Of a stretch of 64,000 nt of DNA, positions 9,449-19,721 are shown piece after piece. The stretch's first letter is position 1. Every line of letters begins with the position of its first letter. Source of the DNA: Microbulbifer thermotolerans (GTDB lineage Bacteria > Pseudomonadota > Gammaproteobacteria > Pseudomonadales > Cellvibrionaceae); contig NZ_FOKT01000001.1 in assembly GCF_900112305.1 (NCBI RefSeq), positions 62,001-126,000 of the forward strand. Direction: 5' to 3'. The position numbers and the translations under genes were made by a program. Below the pieces are notes generated by a model. It did no database searches. It was not told the origin of the DNA and saw nothing but the letters and a program-made list of their open reading frames with translations.

Positions 9449-10439
9449 TAATTCCAAACCGGCCCAGCCCGATCTGATACCGGTAAAACGCACCCGCCGC
9501 CTGCAGGCCGGCGAGAAACTGCGCGATGGCGACAAGGTGGAGCGCATCCCCGTCAAAGTCATCGCCAGTGATCAGATGCTGCGCAAGCCGGACTGGATTC
9601 GCGTCAGAGTTCCCGCCTCCAAGGAGGTGGACCGCATAAAGAGTATTCTGCGCTCGCAGAAATTGGCCACTGTCTGTGAAGAAGCCAGCTGCCCCAACCT
9701 GGGTGAATGTTTCAGTGGTGGCACCGCCACTTTTATGATCATGGGGGAAATCTGTACCCGCCGCTGCCCCTTCTGCGACGTGGGCCACGGCAAGCCGTTG
9801 CCGCTGGATCCGGAAGAGCCCAAGCACCTGGCGGAAGCCATCGCCGCCATGGGACTGCGCTATGTGGTGATCACCTCCGTGGACCGCGATGATCTGCGCG
9901 ATGGCGGCGCCCAGCACTTCGCCGATTGTATTCGCATTGCTCGCGAACACTCGCCCAACCTGCAGGTGGAAATTCTCACACCGGATTTCCGCGGCCGCAT
10001 GGAAGTCGCGCTGGATATCCTGGAAAAAGAAGCGCCGGATGTCTTCAACCACAACCTGGAAACCGTGCCGCGCTTGTACCGCGAGTCCCGTCCCGGTGCC
10101 AACTACAAGTGGTCCTTGAAGCTGCTGCAGGAGTACAAGAAACGCCGCCCGGATGTGCTGACCAAGTCCGGCCTGATGGTGGGGCTGGGTGAGGAAAAGG
10201 AAGAAATCTTCCAGGTAATGGAAGACATGCGTGCACACGATATCGACATGCTCACTATCGGTCAGTACCTGCAGCCGAGCAAGGAGCACTTGCCAGTCAA
10301 GCGCTACGTGCATCCCGACGAGTTCGAAGAATACCGCCGCTACGCCGAACAGATCGGTTTCAAGCACGCCGCCTGCGGCCCGCTGGTGCGCTCTTCCTAC
10401 CACGCCGACAAGCAGGCGCATGGGGAAAAGGTTGGTTAA
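9441..10439 (+). CDS. lipA: Lipoyl synthase
   Basis: LipA is a radical-SAM enzyme that inserts two sulfurs into protein-bound octanoate. The 332-residue protein shows both iron-sulfur sites: the auxiliary cluster cysteines Cys79, Cys84 and Cys90 ([12 protein letters not shown]) and the radical-SAM triad Cys105, Cys109, Cys112 (CTRRCPFC). The C-terminal RSSYHAD serine ligand of the auxiliary cluster is also present. It is the last gene of the lipoate set and overlaps lipB. No obvious T-rich terminator follows it directly. Confidence 0.96.
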   Translation: MADNSKPAQPDLIPVKRTRRLQAGEKLRDGDKVERIPVKVIASDQMLRKPDWIRVRVPASKEVDRIKSILRSQKLATVCEEASCPNLGECFSGGTATFMIMGEICTRRCPFCDVGHGKPLPLDPEEPKHLAEAIAAMGLRYVVITSVDRDDLRDGGAQHFADCIRIAREHSPNLQVEILTPDFRGRMEVALDILEKEAPDVFNHNLETVPRLYRESRPGANYKWSLKLLQEYKKRRPDVLTKSGLMVGLGEEKEEIFQVMEDMRAHDIDMLTIGQYLQPSKEHLPVKRYVHPDEFEEYRRYAEQIGFKHAACGPLVRSSYHADKQAHGEKVG

Positions 10440-10879
10440 AGCGGCAGCTGTTGGGGTCGCTCTCAGGGGGGAAAGGCTCTGCGCGCGCAAGCGGAACGCA
10501 AGTCTCTCCCCTTGAGCCAGCTCCAGCTAAAGCGCCCGAAAGTATCAGCGGCTTCCAGGATGTAGTCCCCATCCTGAATATGCAGTACTTGTCGGGCGCT
10601 TAGACAATGAAACGCTCGTTTCGCAAACGCGCAAGTACTTCCCTGTAGCTTCCGTCTCTGAATCTGGCGGTTGCAAAAAATGTTCCCCCCTCCATCTGAG
10701 CTTCTCTTCTAAGTGCGAAGTATCTTTACCGTCAGGAAGCGAATTTATCAGAGCCTTCCCGGGATTTTGGTAATTTATCGGAAGGGTCGCAGCTTTTATA
10801 CTCGGGTTTTCCAGCCCGCTTGATCTTTGATCCGGTGATACACACGTTTTATCAAACGCAAAAAGGAAAAAAATAACAG
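10440..10879. repeat. Gene-free stretch with hairpin and diverged intergenic repeat
   Basis: No convincing gene. A 10-bp inverted repeat (AAGCGCCCGA at 10530-10539 and its complement at 10592-10601) encloses a smaller hairpin. From about 10594 to 10770 the sequence resembles the intergenic repeat at 31062-31274: GGGCGCT, CAAT, TTTCG, then AGTACTTCCCTGTAGCT, ending near TTTATCAGAG. The last 100 bases probably hold the promoter of the peptidase gene at 10880. Confidence 0.55.
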
Positions 10880-13045
10880 ATGAAAAAAGCACAACTTCTG
10901 GCGTTGGCAGGTGTCCTGGTGGCCTGCTCTGGAGAATCCCCTGATGTTTCTGATGCTGAGCACTCAAATATGAAGTCTTCGGTAATTGAAGCCGATATCG
11001 TGTATCCGCAAACCCGCAAAGTGGAAGTCGTGGATACCTATTTCGGTACGCCGGTCCCGGATCCGTATCGCTGGTTGGAGGATGACCGCAGTGAGGAAAC
11101 CCAGGCCTGGGTCGAGGCGCAGAATGCAGTTACTTTTGGATATCTCGAGCGGATTCCCTACCGAGACAAACTCAAGGCGCGCCTTGAACAGGTCTGGAAT
11201 TACGAGAAGGTCGGTTCTCCGTTCAAGGAGGGGGACTACACCTATTTCTATCGCAACGACGGTTTGCAGAACCAGTATGTGGTGTGGCGCCGGAAGGGCG
11301 ATGGCGAGCCGGAGATATTCCTCGATCCAAACCAGTTCAGTGAAGATGGTACAACCTCACTGGCGGGACTGAGCTTCTCCAAGGATGGCAGCATTGCCGC
11401 CTACTCTATTTCCGAAGGTGGTAGTGACTGGCGCAAGATTATCGTGATGGATGCTGAAACCAAGGAAATACTTGAAGCGCCCCTGGTCGATGTCAAATTC
11501 TCGGGTATTTCCTGGAAGGGTAACGAGGGCTTCTTCTATTCCAGCTACGACAAGCCCGAGGGCAGCGAGCTCTCTGCGAAAACGGATCAGCACAAACTCT
11601 ACTTCCACAAGCTGGGCCAGCCGCAATCCGAGGATCAACTGGTATTCGGCGGCGAGCCAGGTCAAAAACGCCGCTATGTCTCCGGCTATGTGACTGAGGA
11701 TGACCGCTTCCTGGTGATCTCCGGTTCCAACTCTACCTCCGGCAATGATTTGTATATCCGCGACCTGAGCCAGCCGGACGCGCCGCTGGTTACGGTGCTG
11801 GATCACTTCGACTCCGACACCTATGTACTGGACAATGTCGGCAGCAAACTGTACCTGGTCACCAACCTGGACGCGCCCAACAAGAAGATTGTCACCGTGG
11901 ATGCCGCCGACCCAGTACCGGCTAACTGGGAAGATCTGATTCCGGAAACAGAGCATGTGCTCAGTGCCTCCACCGGTGGCGGTTATATTTTTGCCCGCTA
12001 TATGGTCGACGCGCTGTCCAGGATGTATCAGTACGATTTTAACGGCGAGCGTATCCGCGAAATTGAACTGCCTGGGCCGGGCACTGCCAGCTCTCTCAGC
12101 GGCAAAAAAGAGGATGAGGTGCTCTACTACACCTTCACCAACTACAAGACGCCGGGAACCATCTTCTCTTTCGATGTTGTCGAAGGAAAATCGGAGATTT
12201 ACCGCGAGTCCGGGGCGGATTTCGACAGCAGCGCCTATGAGTCCAAGCAGGTGTTTTATACCTCCAAGGACGGCACACGTGTCCCGATGACAATCACCTA
12301 TAAAAAAGGCCTGGAGCTGAATGGTAAAAACCCCACCATCCTGTATGGCTACGGCGGTTTTAATATCAGCCTGACGCCGAGTTTTAGTATTGCCAACGCC
12401 GTGTGGCTGGAGTTGGGTGGCGTCTACGCGGTACCAAACCTGCGCGGTGGCGGTGAATACGGCAAGCGTTGGCACGATGCCGGTACCAAGCTGCAGAAAC
12501 AGAATGTGTTTGACGATTTTATCGCTGCGGCAGAATACCTAATTGAAAACAAATACACCTCGCGTGATTACCTGGCCATACGCGGCGGCTCCAACGGCGG
12601 CCTGCTGGTGGGAGCGGTGATGACCCAGCGCCCGGATCTTGTAAAGGTGGCGCTGCCCGCGGTGGGTGTGATGGACATGCTGCGCTATCACACCTTCACT
12701 GCCGGTGCCGGTTGGGCCTATGACTACGGCACCGCGGAAGAGAGCGAGGAAATGTTCAAATACCTGATGGGCTATTCACCGGTGCACAATGTGCGCGCCG
12801 GTGTGGAATATCCGGCCACTCTGGTGACCACAGCGGATCACGACGACCGGGTGGTGCCGGCGCATTCCTTCAAATTTGCCGCGGAATTGCAATCCAAGCA
12901 GGCGGGGGCGGCGCCGACCCTGATCCGCATCGAGACCAAAGCCGGGCACGGTGCTGGTACGCCGGTATCAAAGACCATTGAACAGTATGCGGATATCTTC
13001 AGCTTTACTCTGTTCAATATGGGAATATCAGAGCTGCCCAACTGA
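10880..13045 (+). CDS. Prolyl oligopeptidase family serine peptidase (S9), lipoprotein
   Basis: This enzyme cleaves short peptides, typically after proline. The 721-residue protein has a lipoprotein-type leader ending LVAC (Cys near residue 16), then a beta-propeller lid starting with the family segment [15 protein letters not shown], and a C-terminal alpha/beta-hydrolase domain. Catalytic residues are Ser571 in GGSNGG, an aspartate in HDDRVVP near 655-656, and His690 in AGHGAGTP. Export and lipidation suggest peptide use in the periplasm or at the surface. It stands alone with AT-rich upstream sequence. Confidence 0.9.
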   Translation: MKKAQLLALAGVLVACSGESPDVSDAEHSNMKSSVIEADIVYPQTRKVEVVDTYFGTPVPDPYRWLEDDRSEETQAWVEAQNAVTFGYLERIPYRDKLKARLEQVWNYEKVGSPFKEGDYTYFYRNDGLQNQYVVWRRKGDGEPEIFLDPNQFSEDGTTSLAGLSFSKDGSIAAYSISEGGSDWRKIIVMDAETKEILEAPLVDVKFSGISWKGNEGFFYSSYDKPEGSELSAKTDQHKLYFHKLGQPQSEDQLVFGGEPGQKRRYVSGYVTEDDRFLVISGSNSTSGNDLYIRDLSQPDAPLVTVLDHFDSDTYVLDNVGSKLYLVTNLDAPNKKIVTVDAADPVPANWEDLIPETEHVLSASTGGGYIFARYMVDALSRMYQYDFNGERIREIELPGPGTASSLSGKKEDEVLYYTFTNYKTPGTIFSFDVVEGKSEIYRESGADFDSSAYESKQVFYTSKDGTRVPMTITYKKGLELNGKNPTILYGYGGFNISLTPSFSIANAVWLELGGVYAVPNLRGGGEYGKRWHDAGTKLQKQNVFDDFIAAAEYLIENKYTSRDYLAIRGGSNGGLLVGAVMTQRPDLVKVALPAVGVMDMLRYHTFTAGAGWAYDYGTAEESEEMFKYLMGYSPVHNVRAGVEYPATLVTTADHDDRVVPAHSFKFAAELQSKQAGAAPTLIRIETKAGHGAGTPVSKTIEQYADIFSFTLFNMGISELPN

Positions 13046-13135
13046 AAGCTCCGTGCGGGGGTCTTCCCCTTTGCCGGGTTGCAGAGCGGGGCGCTCAGAA
13101 ATCCACTGCAGCGCCCGCGTGAATAAATCAGTGGT

Positions 13136-14506
13136 TCAGCACTTGCTCGGCGAAACTTTAGTGTGATCGTGCAGTTTTGGTGGCGTCTCATTGCCGCCGT
13201 GTTTCTGCAGCCACTGGCAGGCGCTGATGATGTCTTCGGCGAGGAGGTGCATGGTGTCTCTGTTTAGGTGCGGCCGCACCACTATCCGTAAGCTGTTGAC
13301 GGACTCTGCATCCGGCGGCATGGCGTAGGCGGAGAGCACCCAGCCGCGTTCGCGCACTTTGGCGGAGACATCGTATTCGTTGAAGTTGAGTCCCTGTTTC
13401 AGGGTTAATGCCACCACTGGAATGCGCTGGGTTTTATTCATAATCTCGAAATAGCCACTTGCCAACAGTTTTTCCCGCAGCCAGTTGGCGTTTTCCAAAG
13501 TGCGTTGCATGATGTCTCTGTAGCCGGAAAAACCCAGGCGCAGAAAAGCGTAGTATTGGTAGGCCACAGGCGCGGCGTTGCGGCTGAAGTTCAGTGTGGA
13601 TGTGGGCATCTCTCCGCCCAGGTAATTGACGTAGAAGATCAGATCTTCGTGGAATACCTTGTCATTGCGGAATATTACCCAGCCCAGTCCCGGAGGTACC
13701 AATCCGTACTTGTGTCCGGAGGCGTTGATGGACTGCACTCGCGGTAGACGAAAGTCCCATTTGTAATCCGGGTACAGGAACGGGTTGATAAAACCGCCAG
13801 AAGCTGCGTCGATATGCAGGGGGATGGAGTGCCCCGTCTTTTTCTCGTAGTCGTCCAGCCACTGGTGGATGCCTTCGAAGTCATCGTCTTCTCCAGTGAA
13901 GGTCTGCCCAGCGATGGCGACTACGGCGATGGTGTTTTCGTCCACAAACTCTTCTAATCGCTCAGCGGTCAGCCGGTAGTCGCCCACCTTGAGCGGCACT
14001 ATGCGCGGTTCCACATCGAAGTAGCGCATAAATTTCTTCCACACGATTTGCACGTTACCGCCAGTGACCAGGTTCGGTTTGCTCGTATCCTTGCCGACTT
14101 TTTCCCGCGCTTTGCGCCAGTTCCACTTATGCGCTAAGCCGGCGAGCATACAGGCTTCGGATGATCCGATGGTGGCGGTGCCGTAAGGGGTTGCATCCGC
14201 GGGGCCATTCCACAGCTTGTGCAGCCAGCGCACCATGCGCTGCTCGATGGCGAAGATCCGCGGGTACATGTCGTGGTCAACGTAATTCTTCAAATAGTTA
14301 TGATGAACGACTTCCTGGGATTCCGGTTCGGTGAAGGTGGTGACAAAGGAAGAGAGGTTCATCGCCGGCTGTGCATCTGTCCAGGACTCTGCATTGACCA
14401 TTTCCAGTGCTGTTCGGGGCTCTACACCGTTTTCGGGAATATGATCTGCGGGGATATCGTGGTTGTATCGGTCAAAGGGGGTTTCAATCCTGGTTTTGGC
14501 GCTCAT
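13136..14506 (-). CDS. Glutamate decarboxylase, PLP-dependent
   Basis: The protein converts glutamate to GABA and CO2, consuming a proton. It has 456 residues, close to bacterial GadA/GadB. Family features are the FTEPE stretch near residue 57, YGTATIGSSEACMLA, HIDAASGGF in the cofactor pocket, and SASGHKYG-type NASGHKYGLV with the PLP lysine at about 266. No gadC antiporter is next to it in this window, so a full acid-resistance pair cannot be claimed. It is convergent with the peptidase gene. Confidence 0.9.
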   Translation of the reverse strand: MSAKTRIETPFDRYNHDIPADHIPENGVEPRTALEMVNAESWTDAQPAMNLSSFVTTFTEPESQEVVHHNYLKNYVDHDMYPRIFAIEQRMVRWLHKLWNGPADATPYGTATIGSSEACMLAGLAHKWNWRKAREKVGKDTSKPNLVTGGNVQIVWKKFMRYFDVEPRIVPLKVGDYRLTAERLEEFVDENTIAVVAIAGQTFTGEDDDFEGIHQWLDDYEKKTGHSIPLHIDAASGGFINPFLYPDYKWDFRLPRVQSINASGHKYGLVPPGLGWVIFRNDKVFHEDLIFYVNYLGGEMPTSTLNFSRNAAPVAYQYYAFLRLGFSGYRDIMQRTLENANWLREKLLASGYFEIMNKTQRIPVVALTLKQGLNFNEYDVSAKVRERGWVLSAYAMPPDAESVNSLRIVVRPHLNRDTMHLLAEDIISACQWLQKHGGNETPPKLHDHTKVSPSKC

Positions 14507-14680
14507 CTGTTGGATTCTCCTCGGAATCGTCGTTTAAGCCGGCGTAAGAGGGGGATTATTGGCAACCCGTTTTTCAATAAGGCTAGTTCTTCAGTGAAGG
14601 GAACGCCGGGGCGGATTGGCTGGGTTACACGCAACAAAATTGCGATTGCGGAGCCGAAAGAAGGAGAAGAGTGTGTCGCC

Positions 14681-14701
14681 ACCCCGACAACTTGTCGGGG
14701 T
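14681..14701. repeat. Perfect 10-bp palindrome
   Basis: ACCCCGACAA and its complement are separated by one base, in the 244-base gap upstream of the minus-strand glutamate decarboxylase gene and downstream of the DUF1540 gene. It could be a rho-independent hairpin for the DUF1540 transcript or a regulator site; the lack of a T-tract makes either call weak. Confidence 0.35.
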
Positions 14702-14750
14702 GTGGGGGCGCGCTGGCAGGTAGGCTGTTGAAAAATATTTCAACGCTTTG

Positions 14751-15041
14751 CTAGTGGGTGTAGGTTAGGCAATTGATCCCGTCGCCGTTGTCACCCACCT
14801 GGATGCTGTCCGCGGCACACTCGAAGTCGTCGTTGTGTTTGCAGTCGGTCATTTTGCAGGCGCCGACACCGGCAGTGCGCTGGCTTTGCGTGTGCTTGTG
14901 GTTGCCGAAGTAGGTGTCGCAGTCTGGTTCCGTGCCGGTGCCAATAGTAATCGCCTTGGCGTGGCAGGAGGAATTGGCGTTGAAGGCGCATTGGGAGACG
15001 ACGCACTGGGTAACTTCGGGCATATCTGTGGCGATGATCAT
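14751..15041 (-). CDS. DUF1540 domain protein, cysteine-rich
   Basis: A 96-residue protein with two copies of a short cysteine pattern: C-V-V-S-Q-C-A-F-N near residue 13 and C-K-M-T-D-C-K-H-N near 62, each followed by more cysteines. This matches DUF1540, a small probably metal-binding domain of unknown role. There is no signal peptide or membrane segment. It lies divergently from the large sensor kinase gene, with the promoters of both in the 148-base gap. Confidence 0.75.
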   Translation of the reverse strand: MIIATDMPEVTQCVVSQCAFNANSSCHAKAITIGTGTEPDCDTYFGNHKHTQSQRTAGVGACKMTDCKHNDDFECAADSIQVGDNGDGINCLTYTH

Positions 15042-15189
15042 GGTGGCGTTCTCTCGGCAGGTGGGGATGTTTTTACGTTGGAGCCTAGCTCAGCTTTGGG
15101 CCTTGTCAATGTGGAGCCGACGAATAGCGAATAGCGCGGGAGGGCGTCTGTCGGGTATAAAGGGAACCGACGCCAGCGCGGAGTAAAAA

Positions 15190-18100
15190 ATGATCGGCAA
15201 GCCCTTTTTGCTCGTTTTTGCCCTCTTGTACGTGGCGCTGCTGTTTTTGGTGGCCTGGCGGGCCGAGCGGCGCAAGCAGTGGTTGCCCCGCTACCGCCCG
15301 GTAATCTATGCGCTGACACTGGCTGTCTACTGCAGCTCCTGGACCTTTTTCGGCGCTGTGGGGCAGGCGGTCAACAGCACCTGGAGCTATCTGCCCATCT
15401 ACCTGGGGCCGATGCTGCTGTTCCTGTTTGGCGGCGCCTTCCTGCGCAAGCTGATGCTGGTCAGTGAGCGGCAGAAAGTCACCTCCATCGCCGACTTTAT
15501 CGGCTCCCGCTATGGTAAAAGCCAGGGCTTGTCGGCCCTGGTGACCCTGCTGGCCATCGTCGGCAGCCTGCCCTATATCGCCCTGCAGCTGCGCGCCTTG
15601 ACCATGGCCTGGGATGCCATTGGCGAGGGACCGGCAGCCGGTGCCCCCGGTGGTCTGGATTCCGCATTTGCCACGGCGCTGATGATGGGTGTGTTCGCGA
15701 TGCTTTTCGGCACCCGCCATCTGGAGGGGCGCGAGCGCAACCGCGGTGTGGTGGCTGCCATAGCACTGGAGTCGGTGGTCAAGCTGTTTTCCTTTTCCGC
15801 TGTGGCCGGGCTGGCCCTGTGGTTACTGTTGGGCCATGAGCGCTACACTGCGGTGGACCTGCGCCTGGACCCGCTGGTGCCGGATGCCAATTTCCTGATA
15901 CAGACGTTTCTTGCCACCACAGCCATTATTTGTCTGCCACGCCAATTCCACATGGCGGTGGTGGAGTTTCAGGACAGCCGCGATTTGCGCACCGCACGTT
16001 GGCTGTTGCCGCTCTATCTGGGACTTTTTTCCCTGTTAATTTTGCCGATCGCCCTCGCCGGGCGACCGCTGCTGGCGGAGGGACTGCTGGAGCCGGACAG
16101 TCTGGTGCTGACACTGCCGTTCACCAGCGGCAGTAATGCCCTGACTCTCTTGGCCTACATCGGCGGCTTTTCCGCGGCCACCGGTATGGTCATCGTTGCT
16201 GCGGTTACCCTGGCGGTGATGATTTCCAATGAACTGGTGGCGCCACTGTGGCTGTTCCTCAGCCGCTTTACCTCCCTGTCCGCGGCGGCGCTGGGCAACC
16301 ATCTGCGCCTGATTCGCCGCCTCAGCATTCTGGTACTGCTGTTGATGAGTTGGGGCATGCACCGGGCGATTACCGGTGTGGCGCCGCTGGCTTCCATCGG
16401 TTTACTGAGTTTTGCCGCCGCCGCACAGCTGGCCCCGGCGCTGATCGGCGCCCTTTACTGGCGTCGGGCCCACCGTTTAGGGGTGTTGGCCGGGCTGGTG
16501 GCGGGTTACGGCCTCTGGTTCTACTGCCTGGTGCTGCCGGCGGTGTTTCCGCAGCACGTGCTGCTGACAGATGGTCTCTTTGGGTTACAGTGGCTGCGGC
16601 CGCAGCAGCTTTTCGGCCTTACTCTGCTCGACCCGCTCAGTCACGGCGTTCTTTGGAGCCTGCTGATCAACATCTTGTTGTTCGCGGCTGTGTCCCTGTT
16701 GTGCCGTCCACGGGAGCGAGATATCCGCCAGGCGCAGGCCTTTGTCGAGCTGAGTGAGCTGGATCGCGGCGCCGATCTGGAGTTGACAGCGATTGGTGTG
16801 GGGCAGTTAAAAAGCCTGATGCAGCCTTTTGTCGGCCTCGAGCGCTTGGAACAGATTTGGAGCGGTTTTGAGCAGCGCAGCGGTCAGCGCCTGTTGGCGG
16901 ATGACGCAGTGCCGCGTTTTGCGGTGGCCGAGGCGGAGAGCATCCTCGCGGGCATTGTGGGCTCGGCCACTGCGCACCAGGTAATGGATCTGCTGCGCGC
17001 CAACCGGCCTTTTCAGCTGGAAGACATCGCCCGCTTGGTGGATGGCACGTCGCAGAAACTGCGCTTCTCCCAAGAGCTGCTGCAGACAACGGTGGAAACG
17101 CTTAGTCAGGGCATTAGTGTTGTGGATGCGGATTTGCGCTTGGTGGCCTGGAATCAGCACTACATCGAGCTGTTCGACTACCCGCCGCGCTTGTTGTATA
17201 TCGGCTGCCCGGTAGAAAAGCTGTACCGCCACAATGCTGAGCGGGGGCTCTATGGCAAGGGTGTGGATATTGAAGTGGAGATAGAGCGGCGCCTGCAGTT
17301 GCTGCGCCACGGCAGTGCCCACCGCTTTGAGCGCCGACTGCCCAACGGCACCATCGTTGAAGTGCGCGGAACGCCGATGCCCGGCGGTGGCTTCGTGACC
17401 ACCTTCTCCGATATCAGCGATTACCGCGCCGCAGTAGACGCGCTGGAAGAAAACCGGCGCACACTCGAGGAGCGGGTGGAGCAGCGCACGGCGGAGCTGC
17501 GCGCCAGTAATGAGGCGCTGCAGGCGGAGAACCGACGCCGCGCCGAGGTGGAAGCGCAGATGCGCGAGCTGCACGCGGCCAAGACCCGTTTTCTCGCCCA
17601 TACCAGCCACGATTTGCTGCAACCGATCAATGCCGCGCGCCTGTTTATCGCCTCGGCACAACAGAAGGCTGGCACTGGCGTCTCGCGTGAAATGTTGGAG
17701 GATATCGGTCATATCGACAGCGCCCTCGGTGCCGCCGAGCAGTTGATAGGCGCCCTGCGCGAAATCAGCCGCCTGGATTCCGGCAACCTGACGCCTAAAT
17801 ATGAGCACTTTGCGGTGGGAGAGCTGCTCGACGCTCTCACGGTTGAGTGCCAGGCCATCGCCGCCAGCCGGGGGCTGCAGTTGCGCTACGTGCGCTCTGC
17901 AGCCTGGGTATACAGCGACAGACACCTGTTGCGACGTATTCTGCAGAATTTCCTCAGCAATGCGCTGCGTTACACCGTACGCGGAAAAGTGCTCTTGGGA
18001 GCGCGCCGGCGCGGACGCGAACTGGAAATCCAAGTGTGGGACACAGGGCCCGGGATCGCGTGTGAAGTCCAGGAGAAGATATTTGAAGAGTTCGTGCGCC

Positions 18101-18693
18101 TGTCTTCCGCCGACAGGCCCGCGGACAAGGGGCTGGGCCTGGGACTGGCCATCGCCAAGCGCAGCGCGGATTTACTGCGGCACCCCATCCGCGTGCGGTC
18201 GACACCGGGGCGGGGTGCGGTGTTTTCGATTCGCGTACCTCTGGGCGTTGCGTTGGCGGACAAGCCCAAGGCGCCGCAGCCGCGGATCGCGGGGGCCGAC
18301 CTATCCGGGATTCGTGTACTCTGCATTGACAATGAGGATTCCATTCTGCGCGGGATGCAGAGCCTGCTCAGCGGCTGGGGTTGCCGAGTGAGCGCGGCGC
18401 GCTCTCTGCAAGAGGCTCTGTCCGTCTGGCCCGGCACCCAGCCGCCGCAGCTGGTGATCGTCGATTACCACCTGGACTGCGATGCCACGGGTATAGGCGC
18501 GCTGGAGGGGTTGAGTGAACACTGGGGACAGCCACTGCCGGGGATATTGATCAGCGCGGACATTTCCGAACAAGTGCGAGATGCCGCCGTCAGCCGCGGT
18601 TATTTCTATCTGTCCAAGCCGGTAAAACCGGCGGCTCTGCGCAATCTGGTGCGGCGCCTGGCCAGGCGCCAGCCACAAGCGGTCGATAGCTGA
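15190..18693 (+). CDS. crbS: Hybrid sensor kinase with sodium/solute symporter domain, CrbS-like
   Basis: In Vibrio and Pseudomonas, CrbS-type kinases (also called MxtR) sense an acetate-related signal and switch on acs. The 1167-residue protein has an SSF-like membrane domain with about 13 segments (residues 1-500), a PAS domain (about 620-745), a coiled coil, a HisKA domain with phospho-acceptor His807 in SHDLLQP, an ATPase domain with DTGPGI and GLGLGLAI, and a C-terminal receiver with Asp1092 (VDYHLD). The neighbours, a LuxR-type regulator then acs, match the acetate-switch locus, which is the main reason for the symbol. Confidence 0.82.
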   Translation: MIGKPFLLVFALLYVALLFLVAWRAERRKQWLPRYRPVIYALTLAVYCSSWTFFGAVGQAVNSTWSYLPIYLGPMLLFLFGGAFLRKLMLVSERQKVTSIADFIGSRYGKSQGLSALVTLLAIVGSLPYIALQLRALTMAWDAIGEGPAAGAPGGLDSAFATALMMGVFAMLFGTRHLEGRERNRGVVAAIALESVVKLFSFSAVAGLALWLLLGHERYTAVDLRLDPLVPDANFLIQTFLATTAIICLPRQFHMAVVEFQDSRDLRTARWLLPLYLGLFSLLILPIALAGRPLLAEGLLEPDSLVLTLPFTSGSNALTLLAYIGGFSAATGMVIVAAVTLAVMISNELVAPLWLFLSRFTSLSAAALGNHLRLIRRLSILVLLLMSWGMHRAITGVAPLASIGLLSFAAAAQLAPALIGALYWRRAHRLGVLAGLVAGYGLWFYCLVLPAVFPQHVLLTDGLFGLQWLRPQQLFGLTLLDPLSHGVLWSLLINILLFAAVSLLCRPRERDIRQAQAFVELSELDRGADLELTAIGVGQLKSLMQPFVGLERLEQIWSGFEQRSGQRLLADDAVPRFAVAEAESILAGIVGSATAHQVMDLLRANRPFQLEDIARLVDGTSQKLRFSQELLQTTVETLSQGISVVDADLRLVAWNQHYIELFDYPPRLLYIGCPVEKLYRHNAERGLYGKGVDIEVEIERRLQLLRHGSAHRFERRLPNGTIVEVRGTPMPGGGFVTTFSDISDYRAAVDALEENRRTLEERVEQRTAELRASNEALQAENRRRAEVEAQMRELHAAKTRFLAHTSHDLLQPINAARLFIASAQQKAGTGVSREMLEDIGHIDSALGAAEQLIGALREISRLDSGNLTPKYEHFAVGELLDALTVECQAIAASRGLQLRYVRSAAWVYSDRHLLRRILQNFLSNALRYTVRGKVLLGARRRGRELEIQVWDTGPGIACEVQEKIFEEFVRLSSADRPADKGLGLGLAIAKRSADLLRHPIRVRSTPGRGAVFSIRVPLGVALADKPKAPQPRIAGADLSGIRVLCIDNEDSILRGMQSLLSGWGCRVSAARSLQEALSVWPGTQPPQLVIVDYHLDCDATGIGALEGLSEHWGQPLPGILISADISEQVRDAAVSRGYFYLSKPVKPAALRNLVRRLARRQPQAVDS

Positions 18694-18702
18694 GCTTCTC
18701 AT

Positions 18703-18729
18703 CTGGCGCTGAAATATCTGCAGCGCCAG
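18703..18729. terminator. Hairpin between convergent crbS and crbR
   Basis: CTGGCGCT (18703-18710) pairs with AGCGCCAG (18722-18729) across an 11-base loop, right after the kinase stop and before the end of the convergent regulator gene. There is no T-tract on either strand, so it may be a bidirectional hairpin of limited strength. Confidence 0.4.
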
Positions 18730-18788
18730 GGAGCGGACCAGTCATTACTTCTGCCGCAGGGGGCTCTCAATCTTTAGCTGCAACTGCG

Positions 18789-19499
18789 TCAGGCGTGCAC
18801 TGGCGTTTGCTTCGGGGGCGGCGTGAATTGCCCCGGAGGCTCCAGATCCAGGCTGTTGAGGGCCAGTACCGCCTGGGTGCGGCAGCTGACGTCCAGCTTG
18901 CGGAACAGGGCCGTCAGGTGGGCTTTGACCGTTGCCTCGGTCACATTCATTTCATAGGCGATCTGCTTGTTCAGCAGCCCTTCGGAAAGCATGGTGGCCA
19001 CGCGGAATTGTTGTGGCGTCAGAGAAGCCACCACGTCCGCCACTGCCAGTTCAGAGGAGGCCGCGGCGCACTGGTCGGCGATGCCTTCAGGCAGCCAGAT
19101 TTCACCCGCCAGGGCTTGGCAGAGGGCTTCGTCGATCATTTCCACCGGCGCTGATTTGGGCAGAAAGCCGCAGGCGCCGTAATCGACGGCGCGGCACATT
19201 ACTTCCGGCTTCTCGTTGGCGGACACAACCATCACCGGCAGGCCGGGATACTGACCGTTGAGAAATATCAGCCCGCTGAAGCCCCGCGCGCCGGGCATAT
19301 GCAGGTCCAGCAATAACAGGTCACAGTCCCGGTGTTCACTGACACAGCGCTGCAGGCTTTCCATGTCCTGCGCCTCGTACAGCAAGGCGTTGGGAAATGT
19401 TCGCTGGATCGACTGGCGCAGGGCACTGCGGAACAGCGGATGGTCGTCAGCGATAATGAATTTGTGCACAGTATGGTCGTTATTGGTGTGCATACTCAT
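18789..19499 (-). CDS. crbR: LuxR-type response regulator, CrbR/ErdR-like
   Basis: A 236-residue response regulator. The receiver domain (about residues 13-130) has the acidic pair ADDHP, the phospho-acceptor Asp65 in LLLLDLHMPG, and a lysine in FLPKSA. A LuxR/NarL DNA-binding domain follows (about 165-225, LTPQQFRVATMLSEGLLNKQ). CrbR/ErdR proteins of this type activate acs in other gammaproteobacteria. Position between the kinase and acs supports that role. It is transcribed the same way as acs, 222 bases downstream of it. Confidence 0.8.
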   Translation of the reverse strand: MSMHTNNDHTVHKFIIADDHPLFRSALRQSIQRTFPNALLYEAQDMESLQRCVSEHRDCDLLLLDLHMPGARGFSGLIFLNGQYPGLPVMVVSANEKPEVMCRAVDYGACGFLPKSAPVEMIDEALCQALAGEIWLPEGIADQCAAASSELAVADVVASLTPQQFRVATMLSEGLLNKQIAYEMNVTEATVKAHLTALFRKLDVSCRTQAVLALNSLDLEPPGQFTPPPKQTPVHA

Positions 19500-19721
19500 C
19501 GCTCCCTCATCATCATTAAATCCTCCTGGCAGAATGGAGGCTGTGTATAAGACTGCAAAGTGTACGCTCAGGAACCGCCGCTTTCTTATAATTTATAACT
19601 ATCGAGTATGATCCCGGCGGCGCTTTTCGCATGTAGGCACGGCCGCTGGCTGCGACCAGTAGCGGAACCTAAAGTTCCTGGATCGCGGCCAGCGGCCGAT
19701 TTCGCGGAGGGGTAGTGCGGG